Shown here: piece after piece, positions 19,768 through 29,752 of the stretch | Layout: the number at the start of each line of letters is the position of its first letter | Position numbering within the stretch: the first letter of the stretch is position 1 | Source: Akkermansiaceae bacterium | Lineage (GTDB): Bacteria; Verrucomicrobiota; Verrucomicrobiia; Verrucomicrobiales; Akkermansiaceae | NCBI GenBank assembly: GCA_905181965.1 | Contig: CAJIZY010000009.1 | Span: forward strand, 372,001 to 436,000 | DNA: 64,000 nt | Direction of reading: 5' to 3' | Position numbers and translations under genes: made by a program | Notes under the pieces: generated by a model | Seen by the model: the letters and a program-made list of their open reading frames with translations, nothing else | The model's database searches: none | What the model was told of the DNA's origin: nothing

Positions 19768-21201
19768 ATGAGCACCCAGAAGGAACTCGCCACCCAATCC
19801 GCCCATATTTTACGGGAGGCTGGTCACGTCGTTTACTTTGCCGGCGGAGCCGTTCGGGATCAACTTCTAGGGCAAACTCCAAAGGACTACGACCTTGCGA
19901 CCTCGGCTCGGCCCGATGAGGTGCAGGCGCTTTTCCCAAAATCAGATGCCATTGGTAAACACTTTGGCGTTATTATCGTAAAAGGTGCAGGTGAAACAAT
20001 CGAAGTCGCGACCTTTCGGACTGACGGCTCTTACAAAGATGGAAGACGTCCTGATTCGGTCGAATTTTCGTCGCCTGAAAAAGACGCGCAACGCCGCGAC
20101 TTTACCATCAACGGACTCTTTCAGGATCCTCTCACGAAAGAAATTATCGACCACGTAGGGGGGCGCACCGATCTTGACGCCAAAATCCTACGCGCTATCG
20201 GGAATCCAAAAGACCGTTTTGAAGAAGACGCTCTTCGCCTTCTCCGCGCGATTCGTTTCGCCACCACCACCGGATTCGAAATTGAGTCCCGAACTTGGAT
20301 CGCTATCCAAGAATGCGCTCCCCTTCTCTCACAAATTTCACCTGAGCGAATCCGCGACGAATTTTCACGTATCATTATTGCTCCCGACCGTGGCCGTGGC
20401 CTTGACCTCCTCGTCGAGTCCGGACTCATCAAGGAATTTTTACCTGAGGTCATCGACTTACAGGGCTGCGAGCAACCACCCCAATGGCATCCAGAGGGTG
20501 ACGTCTACGTTCATACTCGTATTGCTCTTTCCCTTCTCGATTCACCTCCTCTGCCCCTCGCTCTTGCCGTTCTTTTCCACGATATTGGCAAACCTGCCAC
20601 CCAAACTTGGGATGCCGAAGCAGAACGACTTCGCTTCAATAGTCACGATAAGATTGGAGCCCAAATGGCCGAGAAAATCCTTCGTCGCCTGCGCTATTCG
20701 AATCAAACGACAGAGGATGTCACCTTCATGGTTTCCCGCCACATGCGCTTCATGCATGTGAGGGAAATGCGCACTGCCAAGTTAAAGCGATTCATGTCGG
20801 CGGAGACTTTCAGCATGGAAACAGAGCTCCATCGCGTCGACTGCGACAGCTCAAACGGCCTACGCGATAACTATGACTTTGTTCGAAATAAAGGAGAAGA
20901 TTTCGCTAAAGAACCTCTAATTCCCAAGCCTCTCCTTACTGGGCACGATCTTATCCATAATTTCGAGATCGCCCCCGGACCAAAAATCGGCAAAATTCTC
21001 CACGAAGTTCAAACCGAGCAAGAGCACGATATTGAAAGAGTTGAGGAATTAAAAGAAACTCTTTCAACAATGATAGACGATGCTACGACCCGATCAACGC
21101 AAAGATTCTTAGTGTCTCCGAAGACTTGGTTTCTGGCTTCCAACAAGACCCATTTTCCATCATTGCTGAAGAATCCGGAGTTGGACTTAATCTCGTCCTA
21201 G
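19768..21201 (+). CDS. CCA tRNA nucleotidyltransferase / poly(A) polymerase family, HD domain
   Basis: Nucleotidyltransferase that adds or repairs CCA at tRNA 3' ends. The N-terminal domain has AGGAVRDQLLG and DYDLAT (metal-binding Asp pair), RRDFTINGLF and the tRNA-binding EDALRLLRAIRFA. A C-terminal HD phosphohydrolase-like domain shows LFHDIGKPAT and SRHMRFMH. The ATG at 19768 (MSTQKELATQ) is preferred to the open frame's first Met at 19657, which adds 37 unconserved residues. The last 40 codons overlap the next gene in another frame and look unconserved; the natural end may be near 21070. Both tRNA genes here already encode CCA, so a repair role is likely. Confidence 0.88.
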   Translation: MSTQKELATQSAHILREAGHVVYFAGGAVRDQLLGQTPKDYDLATSARPDEVQALFPKSDAIGKHFGVIIVKGAGETIEVATFRTDGSYKDGRRPDSVEFSSPEKDAQRRDFTINGLFQDPLTKEIIDHVGGRTDLDAKILRAIGNPKDRFEEDALRLLRAIRFATTTGFEIESRTWIAIQECAPLLSQISPERIRDEFSRIIIAPDRGRGLDLLVESGLIKEFLPEVIDLQGCEQPPQWHPEGDVYVHTRIALSLLDSPPLPLALAVLFHDIGKPATQTWDAEAERLRFNSHDKIGAQMAEKILRRLRYSNQTTEDVTFMVSRHMRFMHVREMRTAKLKRFMSAETFSMETELHRVDCDSSNGLRDNYDFVRNKGEDFAKEPLIPKPLLTGHDLIHNFEIAPGPKIGKILHEVQTEQEHDIERVEELKETLSTMIDDATTRSTQRFLVSPKTWFLASNKTHFPSLLKNPELDLISS

Positions 21202-22182
21202 AGCGAATCCGAGCGATGCTCGAAGCTGGAGTCATTCGCCGAGTTCGCCAGACCATGCTCGCAACAAAGCTAGCCCACGGAGCACTCGTTGCTTGGCGCC
21301 TCCCCGAGGAAAAACTCAACGACGCCTTCGATTTTATGGCCAAGAAAGATCCCTTCTCTGGTCACGTCGTCATTCGCTCGACCGACGGCCAGATCTCCGG
21401 TTCTGGCTACCGGCTCTGGACTACTCTCAAAGTTCCTCAGGGCGAATCACTTGAAGAACATGGCGAAGTCCTCAAACGTCTGGTCGGAGCCGAAGAATTT
21501 ATTTTGATGCCAGCTAATGGAGTCTTCGCTCTCGGCGTCGGCCACGTCCGTCGTAAAGGCCTAGAACCCGGAGCGAAACTTGATGACCCCGCCGAAATGA
21601 TGACCACCACCGTTGTCGATCTCACCCAAGAAGAATGGGACGTTCTCCTCGCTCTCAAAGAAGAACTCGGACCAGATGAAATTATCATAAATTGCTGGGA
21701 TAACCGCGCCAAGATTGCCGGAGTGACGCTTGAACGCTTCTTGCGAAGTTGCCGAAGCCCTGAATAAAAAGAAAGTCATCGGGCGTTTCTCCACTTTCCT
21801 GGAACACGTAAAACCCTCCGATACCGGTGAACGAGTCACGCGTTTCAACGGGCTTTTCCACTGGGCGGTTCCCAAAGGCCGCGAGATCGAGGCGGGTGGC
21901 GAAGTCGGCCGCCACTACTGTATGACCCACGCCTACTGGCGCGAGGGCGGCCCGCGCTTCGGCGACGTAAATATCATGGGGGTCATGCACGGCACGGAGA
22001 AAACCAAGGTTCTCGCCCACAAGGAAGCCCTCGATCAACACCTTGAATCAGTCGGAATCCCAGTGAGCTACACCAACGTGTTCTGGGGCGGTCGCTCGGA
22101 AATCAAGCCCTCGGAAATTTCTCCAAAGATTTATCGTGAGTGGCACGAAAAATGGGCGAACAAGGCCTCACTAACCAGCTAG
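21070..22182 (+). CDS. Two-domain AsnC-like protein, siroheme decarboxylase (AhbA/AhbB/NirD-like) family, frame-broken
   Basis: Two consecutive AsnC/Lrp-like modules. The first has a winged-helix part (DPINAKILSVSEDL, then EAGVIRRVRQTM) and a ligand part (SGSGYRLWTTLKVP). The second repeats it (VVDLTQEEWDVLLALK, KKKVIGRFSTFLEHVKP, then RFNGLFHWAVP). That matches siroheme decarboxylase-like proteins better than a DNA-binding regulator. The gene is broken: one extra T near 21741 separates TLERF from CEVAEALNKK, and the N-terminus needs a second indel near 21083 to use the ATG at 21070. It otherwise opens only from TTG 21126. Its stop and that of the convergent gene share CTAG. Heme-precursor role is inferred from family. 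Confidence 0.72.
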
Positions 22183-23060
22183 TTAGCAACAATTTCAGAC
22201 ATCGCTTTCTCAATGGTTGGATATTTGAACTCATAGCCTGCATCGAGCAACACCTGCGGAACAACTCTGGCACTTGCTAAAAGTCCTTCCTTCGCGAAAT
22301 CGCCCAAAAGCAATTTCAGACCAAATGCCGGCGCTGCAAATGGAGTAACACGCTTTATCGCCTTGCCCACCGCCTTGGTAAATTGAGCATTTCGCACTGA
22401 CTCCGGGGCGACCAAATTCACAGGACCTTCAATTTCGTTTTCTAGACAAAAAACGATTCCCTCCACTTCGTCGTACAAGTGGATCCAAGGCATCCACTGT
22501 CTGCCGCTGCCTAATTTACCACCGATTCCCCACTTAAATATCTTACTCATTTTTTCCCAAGCCCTACTATCTTTCCCCAGAACAACCCCGGTTCTTAAAA
22601 AGACCGTTCTGACATTTTCAGGCACCTCTACCGCATCTTCCCAATCCCGACAAAGCTCCGCCAGATAACTCCTTCCTGCTGAAGCTCTTTCAGGGAGACC
22701 CTCATCACCACGGTCACCATAAATACCGGTTGCAGAAGCATTGAGCAGAACTTCGACATCGGAATTCATAATCGCTCGCGAGAGATTTGCGGTAAGATCA
22801 ACCCGACTCTTTCGAAAAAGAGCTTTGCGTTTAATGGTCCATCGCTGATCGATCGCTTCCCCTGATAAATTGATCACAGCACTCAAGCCTTCAAGATCAA
22901 TCTCCTCCTTCCCATCCCACTTTCGCCAGACCACATCTCCATCCTCCCGAACAGATCGAGAAAACCCAACGACTCTCCACCCTCTCGCGATCAGGACCCT
23001 AGACAAGTGGCCTCCAATCTGTCCTGAGGCTCCGATCACACCCACTGCTTTTTCTTTCAT
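22179..23060 (-). CDS. SDR39U1-type epimerase (TIGR01777 family)
   Basis: Atypical extended SDR of about 293 residues with a Rossmann motif GVIGASGQIGGHLSRVL. TIGR01777 hallmarks are present: VINLSGEAIDQRWT, the SATGIYGDRGDE segment, FLRTGVVLGKDS, GSGRQWMPWIHLYDEV, and a C-terminal DUF1731-like part ending YEFKYPTIEKAM. In E. coli the homologue is YfcH; the substrate is unknown. Frame intact. It converges on the AsnC-like gene with a 4-bp overlap. Confidence 0.88.
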   Translation of the reverse strand: MKEKAVGVIGASGQIGGHLSRVLIARGWRVVGFSRSVREDGDVVWRKWDGKEEIDLEGLSAVINLSGEAIDQRWTIKRKALFRKSRVDLTANLSRAIMNSDVEVLLNASATGIYGDRGDEGLPERASAGRSYLAELCRDWEDAVEVPENVRTVFLRTGVVLGKDSRAWEKMSKIFKWGIGGKLGSGRQWMPWIHLYDEVEGIVFCLENEIEGPVNLVAPESVRNAQFTKAVGKAIKRVTPFAAPAFGLKLLLGDFAKEGLLASARVVPQVLLDAGYEFKYPTIEKAMSEIVAN

Positions 23061-23149
23061 GGAAGATTAGAGGCTAAACGTGATCCCCAACAATTCCAGC
23101 AAATCCTATCGACAGATTTTTGAGTCCTCTCTAGCCTTCTGCAGGTTTT

Positions 23150-25535
23150 ATGCGTCGGCCGTTCGCTCTATTTATCCTAACCTTCCTTCTCGCTGCGAGC
23201 CAGGATGACTTGCCTGCACCCCTTCTTTCACGGTCTCCTGATACTCTCACTGAGCCCGATGAGGATCCGATTTCGGACCTTCTTAACAATTCTTCTCAAG
23301 CCCCCTTTTCCGCCCTTCCCACAGGTGTCGAAATGTATGGCAGAACGATTCGTCTCGATGGGTCGATCAACCAGGATAACCCAAGCGCCTCTGATACCAT
23401 TGTGCGCTACATTGGAGACATCCAACTAAAGACTGATACTGGACTCAAAGCCTATGCCGACCTAGCACTTATCAATTTTTCCGAGAAGACGGTTCAGCTT
23501 ACTGGTAATGTCAGCCTTTACCAAGACGGGCTCATGTATCGCGGTAAATCCTCCGTTTTTAATCTCGAGACAAAATCCTTCGAAACAAAGGATCTTCGGC
23601 TGGGCTTCTCTCCGATTATGCTGAAAGCTAAAAGCATACGCCAAATCATAAGTGATGATCGGAAGGTATTTGTGGCGGAAGACGCGGGCATCACGACGCA
23701 CGATGCCGAAAACCCCGACTTCTGGCTACAGTCAAAACGCGCAACTATCTTTCCAGACGACAAGATCATCTTTAAGGACTTTAACCTCCGTATCGGAAAT
23801 AGAAACCTTCTATGGCTCCCATACCTAGCCCAACCATTTGATGCTAATCAAGGCTACCTCATTGCTCCTGGTGGTCAGACAAACCTGGGAGCCTTTGTTA
23901 AAAACCGTTACGGAATCATGCTCGGTGGCGAACGTGATCCAGAAACAAGTGAGAAAAAAGGGGCCTGGCTTCTCTCGCAATGGCATGCCGATCTCTACTC
24001 TAATAAAGGACTTGGAATGGGGGTGGACTTTTTTGATACCCGCCTCGACTCAAAAGATGGTTATGGCTGGCTAAAGATTTACTACATTGATGATCTCAAT
24101 CCGGAAGACGAACGTGCCGGAGTTGACCGAACTAACATTAAGCCAAATCGATTCCGCGCTGAATTCGTTCACCGGATTCCATTCCTCGAAACCCCGGTCT
24201 CAAAATACACTTTTGACGCCAATCTAACCCTGCTTAGCGACGAATACTATCTTGAGGATTTTGATCCCTCTCTTTTTCGTATCAACCGAGCACCGGACAA
24301 CTTTCTTGGATTTACTAGGCGGTCCGCGAACAGCTTAACTCAGCTTGGCGCACGACTCAGGCTCAATGATTTTTATCAAAGCGATACCCGTCTCCCCGAG
24401 TTCACTCACGATTGGATCCGACAACCTTTCCTCGATACGCCGCTCCTTTACGAAAGCCAAACTTTACTTGGTGTCTACCAGGAGAGGCTTGCGAAATTCC
24501 AGAGGGATAGCCTCCAAAGCCTCCAGCGCCCTCCTTCCCGGTGACCCTAGACTCAGCCAGATCAGCCGCCTTCTCGATGATCGTGGATTCGCTCGCTTCC
24601 ATAGCTACCACGAGTTCTCACTCCCAACCAAAGCTGGCCATTTCAACGTCGTTCCTCGCCTCGGTGCCGGCCATAGCAACTATCAAGCAGTTCAGGGACC
24701 GGATGACTCTATCGGCCGGACTCATATTTCCGCTAACATTGATGTTTCTACAAAGTTCAACAAACTCCTCCCCAATTTCAACAGTGACAAATGGGGAATC
24801 GATGGCGCCCGCCATATTATCGAACCCTATTCTTCCCTTAGCTGGCTCTCGACTAACGAGCTTGATTCATCCTTCGGCCGTATCGATCGCCTAACTCCCA
24901 CCACTCGCCCTAGACAGCGCCAAGTCGGCCGTTTCACTGCCGTTGACGACCTTCAGGACTGGAGCATCCTACGACTCGGCATGAGGAATCGACTCGTCAC
25001 CCGGCGTGATAGTGGAATGCATGACTGGCTTACGATGGACACTTATTTCGATGCTTTTATCGAAGATCCAGAACTCGACCGCGATTTCTCAAATCTCTAC
25101 AACGACATCCGTTGGAATCCTGTTCCTTGGTTGGAGTTGGATCTTGAAACCCAGTTTCCAGTCTCTACGACCGATAACTTTACCGAAGTCGCCTCTTCCA
25201 TGCGCTTCATGCCAGACGATGACTTTGAATTCAAAGTCGGCTATCGGCACTTGAACAATCACCCGGTTTTGCGTGATTCAGACCGAATCGTGTTAGAGAC
25301 CTTTACACGCCTCAACGACTACTGGGGAATCGGAACCCACCATCGCCTTGAGCTCGTCGACAGCACCTTGGAGTTACAGCAATACAATATCCACTACGAC
25401 TTTGATTCCTTCGTCGGCTCAGCCGGGTTTTTCATTCGAAACAACCGCAACCAAGATGAACACGGCATTATGTTCAACTTTGGCATTAAGGAAATCCCAA
25501 GCCTTTCCTTGCCAATCAAGATTGGAGCGCAATGA
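23150..25535 (+). CDS. lptD: LPS-assembly protein LptD (one frameshift)
   Basis: Outer-membrane beta-barrel that inserts lipopolysaccharide into the outer leaflet. A signal peptide (MRRPFALFILTFLLAAS) is followed by an OstA-like jellyroll (YADLALINFSEKTVQLTGNVSL, then VAEDAGITTHD) and, from about residue 210, the barrel domain (LLWLPYLAQPFDANQGYLIAPGG). The first frame stops at 24544 after LQSLQRPPSR. The homologous barrel continues in another frame (LLPGDPRLSQISRLLDDRGF to IPSLSLPIKIGAQ), so a one-base indel lies at about 24510-24535. Joined length is about 794 residues, normal for LptD. It overlaps the nitroreductase start by ATGA. Confidence 0.87.
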
Positions 25536-26191
25536 TTCTCCCTATGAGTAAAGTTTCACCTCAAGGCCTTCTCGAGCAACTTCATTGGCGCTACGCCACC
25601 AAAAAATTTGACATTTCAAAGATCATTCCCGACGAAGTTTGGTCGGGAATCGCCAGCTCATTGGTTCTGACCCCTTCCTCTTTTGGTCTGCAGCCGTGGC
25701 ACTTCGTAACCATTCGTGACCAGGAAATCAAAGAAGAGCTCCTCCCCCATTCCTGGGGACAAGCACAAGTTACTGATTGTTCTCACTTCGTCGTTCTTAC
25801 TGCGAAGACCTCAATGACGGAGGCGGAAATCGACTCATTTCTTGCCCGCACGATCGAGATTCGCGGAGGCCAAATTGACCAACTCAATCCTTACCGTGAC
25901 ATGATGGTCGGCTTCACTAAAAATATGGACGACACCGCGAAACTACAATGGGCCAAACTCCAGACCTATATTGCACTTGGTCAACTCATGACAACTGCCG
26001 CCCTGCTCGGAATCGATGCCTGCCCGATGGAGGGAATTAACCCGATTGAATATGACCGGATTCTAGGACTTGAAGAAAAAGGCCTAACAACTTCAGTCGC
26101 CTGCGCCCTAGGCTATCGTTGCTCCGATGACAAGTATGCGGACGCGCCCAAAGTTCGTTTTGATGAGAGTGAAATTGTATCGCTAATATAA
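25532..26191 (+). CDS. Nitroreductase family NAD(P)H oxidoreductase
   Basis: FMN-dependent oxidoreductase of the NfsB/NfnB type, about 219 residues. The FMN-binding RYATKKFD near the N-terminus, SSFGLQPWHFVTI, and GIDACPMEGINP near the C-terminus are typical. The first ATG overlaps the lptD stop; a second ATG at 25544 (MSKVSPQGLL) is also possible. Its stop directly abuts the stop of the convergent gene (TAATTA). The physiological electron acceptor is unknown. Confidence 0.88.
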   Translation: MILPMSKVSPQGLLEQLHWRYATKKFDISKIIPDEVWSGIASSLVLTPSSFGLQPWHFVTIRDQEIKEELLPHSWGQAQVTDCSHFVVLTAKTSMTEAEIDSFLARTIEIRGGQIDQLNPYRDMMVGFTKNMDDTAKLQWAKLQTYIALGQLMTTAALLGIDACPMEGINPIEYDRILGLEEKGLTTSVACALGYRCSDDKYADAPKVRFDESEIVSLI

Positions 26192-26674
26192 TTACGGCTG
26201 CCCTGACTGGGTATCTGCCCTCTGCTTGCTAACTAGATCAAGATACTGTTGGAAGGAAGGAGACTTCTTTACAACATTTTCGGCGCCCCTCTCATGAAGG
26301 AGTTCCGCGATCTTCATTAAGTCCTCATTCTGCTTTCGCTTACCCACTAGCCCGATCTCAATCCAATTATTGCGCTTAACAAATCGGACTTTAATTGCCC
26401 CCTTGAGGTGTGAAACCGCTTCTTCGGACGGCACTCCAAGCTTTTCGGCATACTGGGTCTCATCAGCGATTTCCTGTAGTATCGCCTCATTACTCAGTAC
26501 CTCGTGGAAAGCTGCCTCCCAATCCTCGCATAATTCCGTCGGAAGTCCTTTAACAGGAATCGCGATCGCCTTAAAGGAATTGGCATTCATCTTCAACGTA
26601 TAGTAGCCAAAGCCCACCCCTCCCACGAAAAGAAACCCGATGATCGCCGTGACCAGAAACGTCTTTTTGTTCAT
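26192..26674 (-). CDS. Membrane-anchored protein of unknown function
   Basis: I do not recognise this 160-residue protein. It starts with a single N-terminal membrane helix (TFLVTAIIGFLFVGGVGFGYY), followed by a soluble, mostly helical domain with charged residues and a segment KVRFVKRNNWIEIGLVGK that looks like a beta-strand pair. This suggests one membrane pass with the bulk in the periplasm. It is unlinked on its strand and converges on the nitroreductase with no gap. Nothing in context suggests a role. Confidence 0.7.
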   Translation of the reverse strand: MNKKTFLVTAIIGFLFVGGVGFGYYTLKMNANSFKAIAIPVKGLPTELCEDWEAAFHEVLSNEAILQEIADETQYAEKLGVPSEEAVSHLKGAIKVRFVKRNNWIEIGLVGKRKQNEDLMKIAELLHERGAENVVKKSPSFQQYLDLVSKQRADTQSGQP

Positions 26675-26801
26675 ATGAGGTAGTTAGCATTTTCCATGGC
26701 TAGGGTCAGGAACTTTTACACAAAAATCCTATTACCCTTCATTTGCCTCATTCTTGAATTCGATATTCGACGTTCGCTCTTCCTAACTCCATCTTCATGA
26801 C

Positions 26802-29318
26802 ATGGACTTTCCCGCCAGCACGGCAAACCTCGTCACCCTCGACCACGAATTCGATACGATCCTCGACCCAAACGCAGCGTCCCAAGTCATTTCCGCTCAA
26901 ATCTGGGTTGAAACCGGCTCACAGCACGAATCCGCCCTTGCAGGATCCGGCATCTCACACCTCCTCGAACACATGGTATTCAAAGGAACTGACCGCTTCT
27001 CTGGCGAAGCGCTATCACAGGAGGTTCAGGCCGCTGGAGGCCAGTGGAACGCCTACACCTCCTTCGATCGTACTGTTTACTATATCGATGGCCCCGCTAA
27101 GTCACTCGACCTCTTCCTTTCCGCGCTCATCGAAATGGTCTTCCGCCCGACTTTTCCCAAGGACGAATACGAGAAAGAAAAAGATGTCATTCGCCGCGAA
27201 ATTGCGATGGGACTCGACGACCCCGACTCCGTCTCATCTCAACTCCTCTTCCGCACCTGCTACCAACGAGATAACCGACGCCATCCTGTGATCGGCCACC
27301 GTGACCTCTTCGACGCCATCACTTATGATGAAATGAAGGTCTACCATGCTGCCAAATATCGCCCGCACAATTCCTTCCTCGTCCTTTCAGGCGGCTTCGA
27401 ACCTACCGAAGCGAAATCCATCATCGAACGTGAACTTGCCAAGGGCCTCCGTCCTCCTGCCTCCTTTCCCATCGTCGCTCCCGCTGAGCCCCGCCAAATG
27501 GGAGTTCGGCGCGCCTCCCGCTCGTTCGCCATTCCAAACACCCATCTTGCTCTCACCTGGCAAATCCCTGGTCTCACCCACGAAGACGCCCCGGCGCTTG
27601 ACCTCCTCTCTGTTGTCCTTGGAGGTGGTCGATCTTCTCCCCTTTACCGGGTGATTCGTGAAGAAAAATCACTCGTCCACTCTATCGGAGCCTACTCCTG
27701 GATGCCCGCCGATGGTCCCGGAATTTTCAGTGCTTATGCTGAAGTGGAACCCGAAAACACGAAAACCGTTGAAGAGGAAATCCTTTCACAAATCGAAAAT
27801 CTCAGAAGCTCCGATCTCACTCGTCCCATCGCCAGGGCCTTCCGCCAAATCGCTTCCCAACAATTTAAGACCCTTACAACAGCTTCAGGGAGAGCTTCAG
27901 ATCTTGCTTCAAACTGGCACAGCGCTCGCGACCTGAATTATACCCGTTCTGCGATCCAAAAACTTTCCCAAGTGACCGAAGACCATCTTCGCACCGCCAT
28001 CGAATCATACCTAACCGGGGATAATCTCACCGTCACTTCTTTGGTGCCCAAAAATCTCAGTAATCAACCCGTTTCTCGGACTGGGACTTCTGGCCCAGAA
28101 AAGATCAGCGAGCACGTTTTATCAAATGGGCTCCGTGTGATCCTGCAACGAGATCCGACTGTTCCTGCTGTTTATAGCCAGACTTCCTTACTCGCAGGGT
28201 CACTCTCGGAATCCCCCGAATCAGCAGGTTTGAATTCTCTTCTCTCCCAGCTCCTCACGAAAGGCACGAGGACGCGCGATGCCCAAGACATTGCCGAAAC
28301 CCTTGAGGATCTTGGAGCAAGCATCGGAGCAGCAGCGGGTAATAACACCCTTATGCTTTCTTCGTATTGCTTGCGCGACGATCTTCCAATCGTAATTGAC
28401 TTACTAGGTGAAATCATTCGTGAACCCAGCTTCCCAGACGAAGCCATTGAACGAGAAAAAGCGGCCCTAATCGCGGGTCTCGAAGAACAGCTTGAGGATC
28501 CTGCCAGCCGAGCTTTCCGAGAAATGCGCCACCAACTTTGGAAGGGGCAAGGTTACGGTATCCCATCTTCTGGAACTGTCGATTCCCTTAAATCGCTCGA
28601 CCATCTGACGATTAGTGCCCAACACTCAAAATACTTCACTGCAACAAACATGGTCTGCGCGTTCTTCGGAGATCTAGAACCTCAAGCGACTTTGGAAGCA
28701 CTCGAAAAATCGCTCGGAGCGCTACCTGTAGGCATTCCACCCTCTTTCGGTGATTCACTCACCGCACAAGCCGGAGAACACGCTCTTAAGCTGAACAAAG
28801 AACAAGCCGTTCTTGCTATCGGGTTCCCCGGTCTTACTCAAGATGATCCCCGCCGTTTCGCGCTCGAACTTATTGACGCCTACTGCTCTGACATGGCAGG
28901 TCCTCTCTTCACTCGCATTCGCGAGGAACTCGGACTCGCCTACTACGTCAGCACCTCACAATTCCTAGGTCTGAACACGGGCCTTTTCGCTTTCTACCTC
29001 GGCACTGCCCCCGAACAACTAGAATTAGCCCATCGTGAGTTACAAGGCGAAATCACTAAGATCATCGAGCACGGAATCCCTGCCGACGCTCTCGAGAGAG
29101 TCAAAGCCAACGTCGAAGCTCAAGAGGCTCTTCGCAATCAAAGCCCATCAGCTCGAGCAAGAATGGCTGCACTCGATGTTCTTCTTGGCCACCCCGCCGA
29201 CCATCACCTCTCTCAAAGCGAACGCCTCAACATTGTCACTGCAAAAGAGATTCATGAAATCGCAAAAGAGCTCTTTGCAGAAGATAAAGCCACCATTATC
29301 ACTGTCTCTCCGAGTTGA
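26802..29318 (+). CDS. M16 family zinc metallopeptidase (two-lobe)
   Basis: Pitrilysin-type protease of 838 residues made of two M16 halves. The active half carries the inverted zinc motif HLLEH (in SGISHLLEHMVFKGT) with the downstream Glu in KDVIRREIAMG. The second half (from about residue 430, VLSNGLRVILQRDP) keeps the fold but not the zinc motif, as usual. No signal peptide is visible, so it may be cytoplasmic. Frame intact to the stop at 29318. What follows is the foreign fragment described separately. Confidence 0.9.
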   Translation: MDFPASTANLVTLDHEFDTILDPNAASQVISAQIWVETGSQHESALAGSGISHLLEHMVFKGTDRFSGEALSQEVQAAGGQWNAYTSFDRTVYYIDGPAKSLDLFLSALIEMVFRPTFPKDEYEKEKDVIRREIAMGLDDPDSVSSQLLFRTCYQRDNRRHPVIGHRDLFDAITYDEMKVYHAAKYRPHNSFLVLSGGFEPTEAKSIIERELAKGLRPPASFPIVAPAEPRQMGVRRASRSFAIPNTHLALTWQIPGLTHEDAPALDLLSVVLGGGRSSPLYRVIREEKSLVHSIGAYSWMPADGPGIFSAYAEVEPENTKTVEEEILSQIENLRSSDLTRPIARAFRQIASQQFKTLTTASGRASDLASNWHSARDLNYTRSAIQKLSQVTEDHLRTAIESYLTGDNLTVTSLVPKNLSNQPVSRTGTSGPEKISEHVLSNGLRVILQRDPTVPAVYSQTSLLAGSLSESPESAGLNSLLSQLLTKGTRTRDAQDIAETLEDLGASIGAAAGNNTLMLSSYCLRDDLPIVIDLLGEIIREPSFPDEAIEREKAALIAGLEEQLEDPASRAFREMRHQLWKGQGYGIPSSGTVDSLKSLDHLTISAQHSKYFTATNMVCAFFGDLEPQATLEALEKSLGALPVGIPPSFGDSLTAQAGEHALKLNKEQAVLAIGFPGLTQDDPRRFALELIDAYCSDMAGPLFTRIREELGLAYYVSTSQFLGLNTGLFAFYLGTAPEQLELAHRELQGEITKIIEHGIPADALERVKANVEAQEALRNQSPSARARMAALDVLLGHPADHHLSQSERLNIVTAKEIHEIAKELFAEDKATIITVSPS

Positions 29319-29449
29319 AAATTTGGCCAAAGAGAAGCAGCTTTCGCGCTTTCTACCCCAAACACCCTAAGCGAGGCCAAAATCATCCGCAATAAGTTCA
29401 ACCCCAGATGAAAAGATACAGTCGCAAGGACCGTTGAATAACAACTGGC

Positions 29450-29752
29450 TCCTGATGATAATTTTATGACGTATGCCAAAAATAGAGCGTTACGAAAAGA
29501 ACTCGCATTGGCTTTTGGAAAAAAAGGGTTTCAAAACGATGCGTTAGATAATCAAGAAATTGTTTTAAAAATAACTAAGTTACGTTTTAAAAGGGCGCAA
29601 CTTTTAGGCTACCATACGCATGCTCATTTTGTATTAGAAGAACGAATGGCTAAAACGCCCACAAACGTTGGTGACTTTTTGGAAGACCTTTTAGAAAAAG
29701 CACTGCCTGCTGCAAAAAAGGAATTTCAGGAACTGGAAGCGTTTGGAAAGAA
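29450..29752 (+). pseudogene. Fragment of an M3 peptidase (Dcp/oligopeptidase A-like), foreign
   Basis: This stretch encodes NFMTYAKNRALRKELALAF through TKLRFKRAQLLGYHTHAHFV to LEAFGKK, which I recognise as an internal piece of an M3 metallopeptidase of the type common in Flavobacteria, upstream of the HExxH site. Base composition is clearly lower in GC and rich in TTA leucine and AAA lysine codons, unlike both flanks. It has no natural start, no zinc motif and no end of its own: it stops two codons into the DUF1592 gene. The exact left junction, about 29,430-29,463, cannot be fixed by eye. The 29,319-29,450 stretch holds nothing recognisable. Most likely a chimeric join. Confidence 0.75.

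Noticed and set aside
29319-29752. Horizontal transfer or mobile element as source of the peptidase fragment
   Set aside because: No transposase, terminal repeats or target duplication was seen and the fragment replaces part of a gene; a chimeric join explains it more simply.
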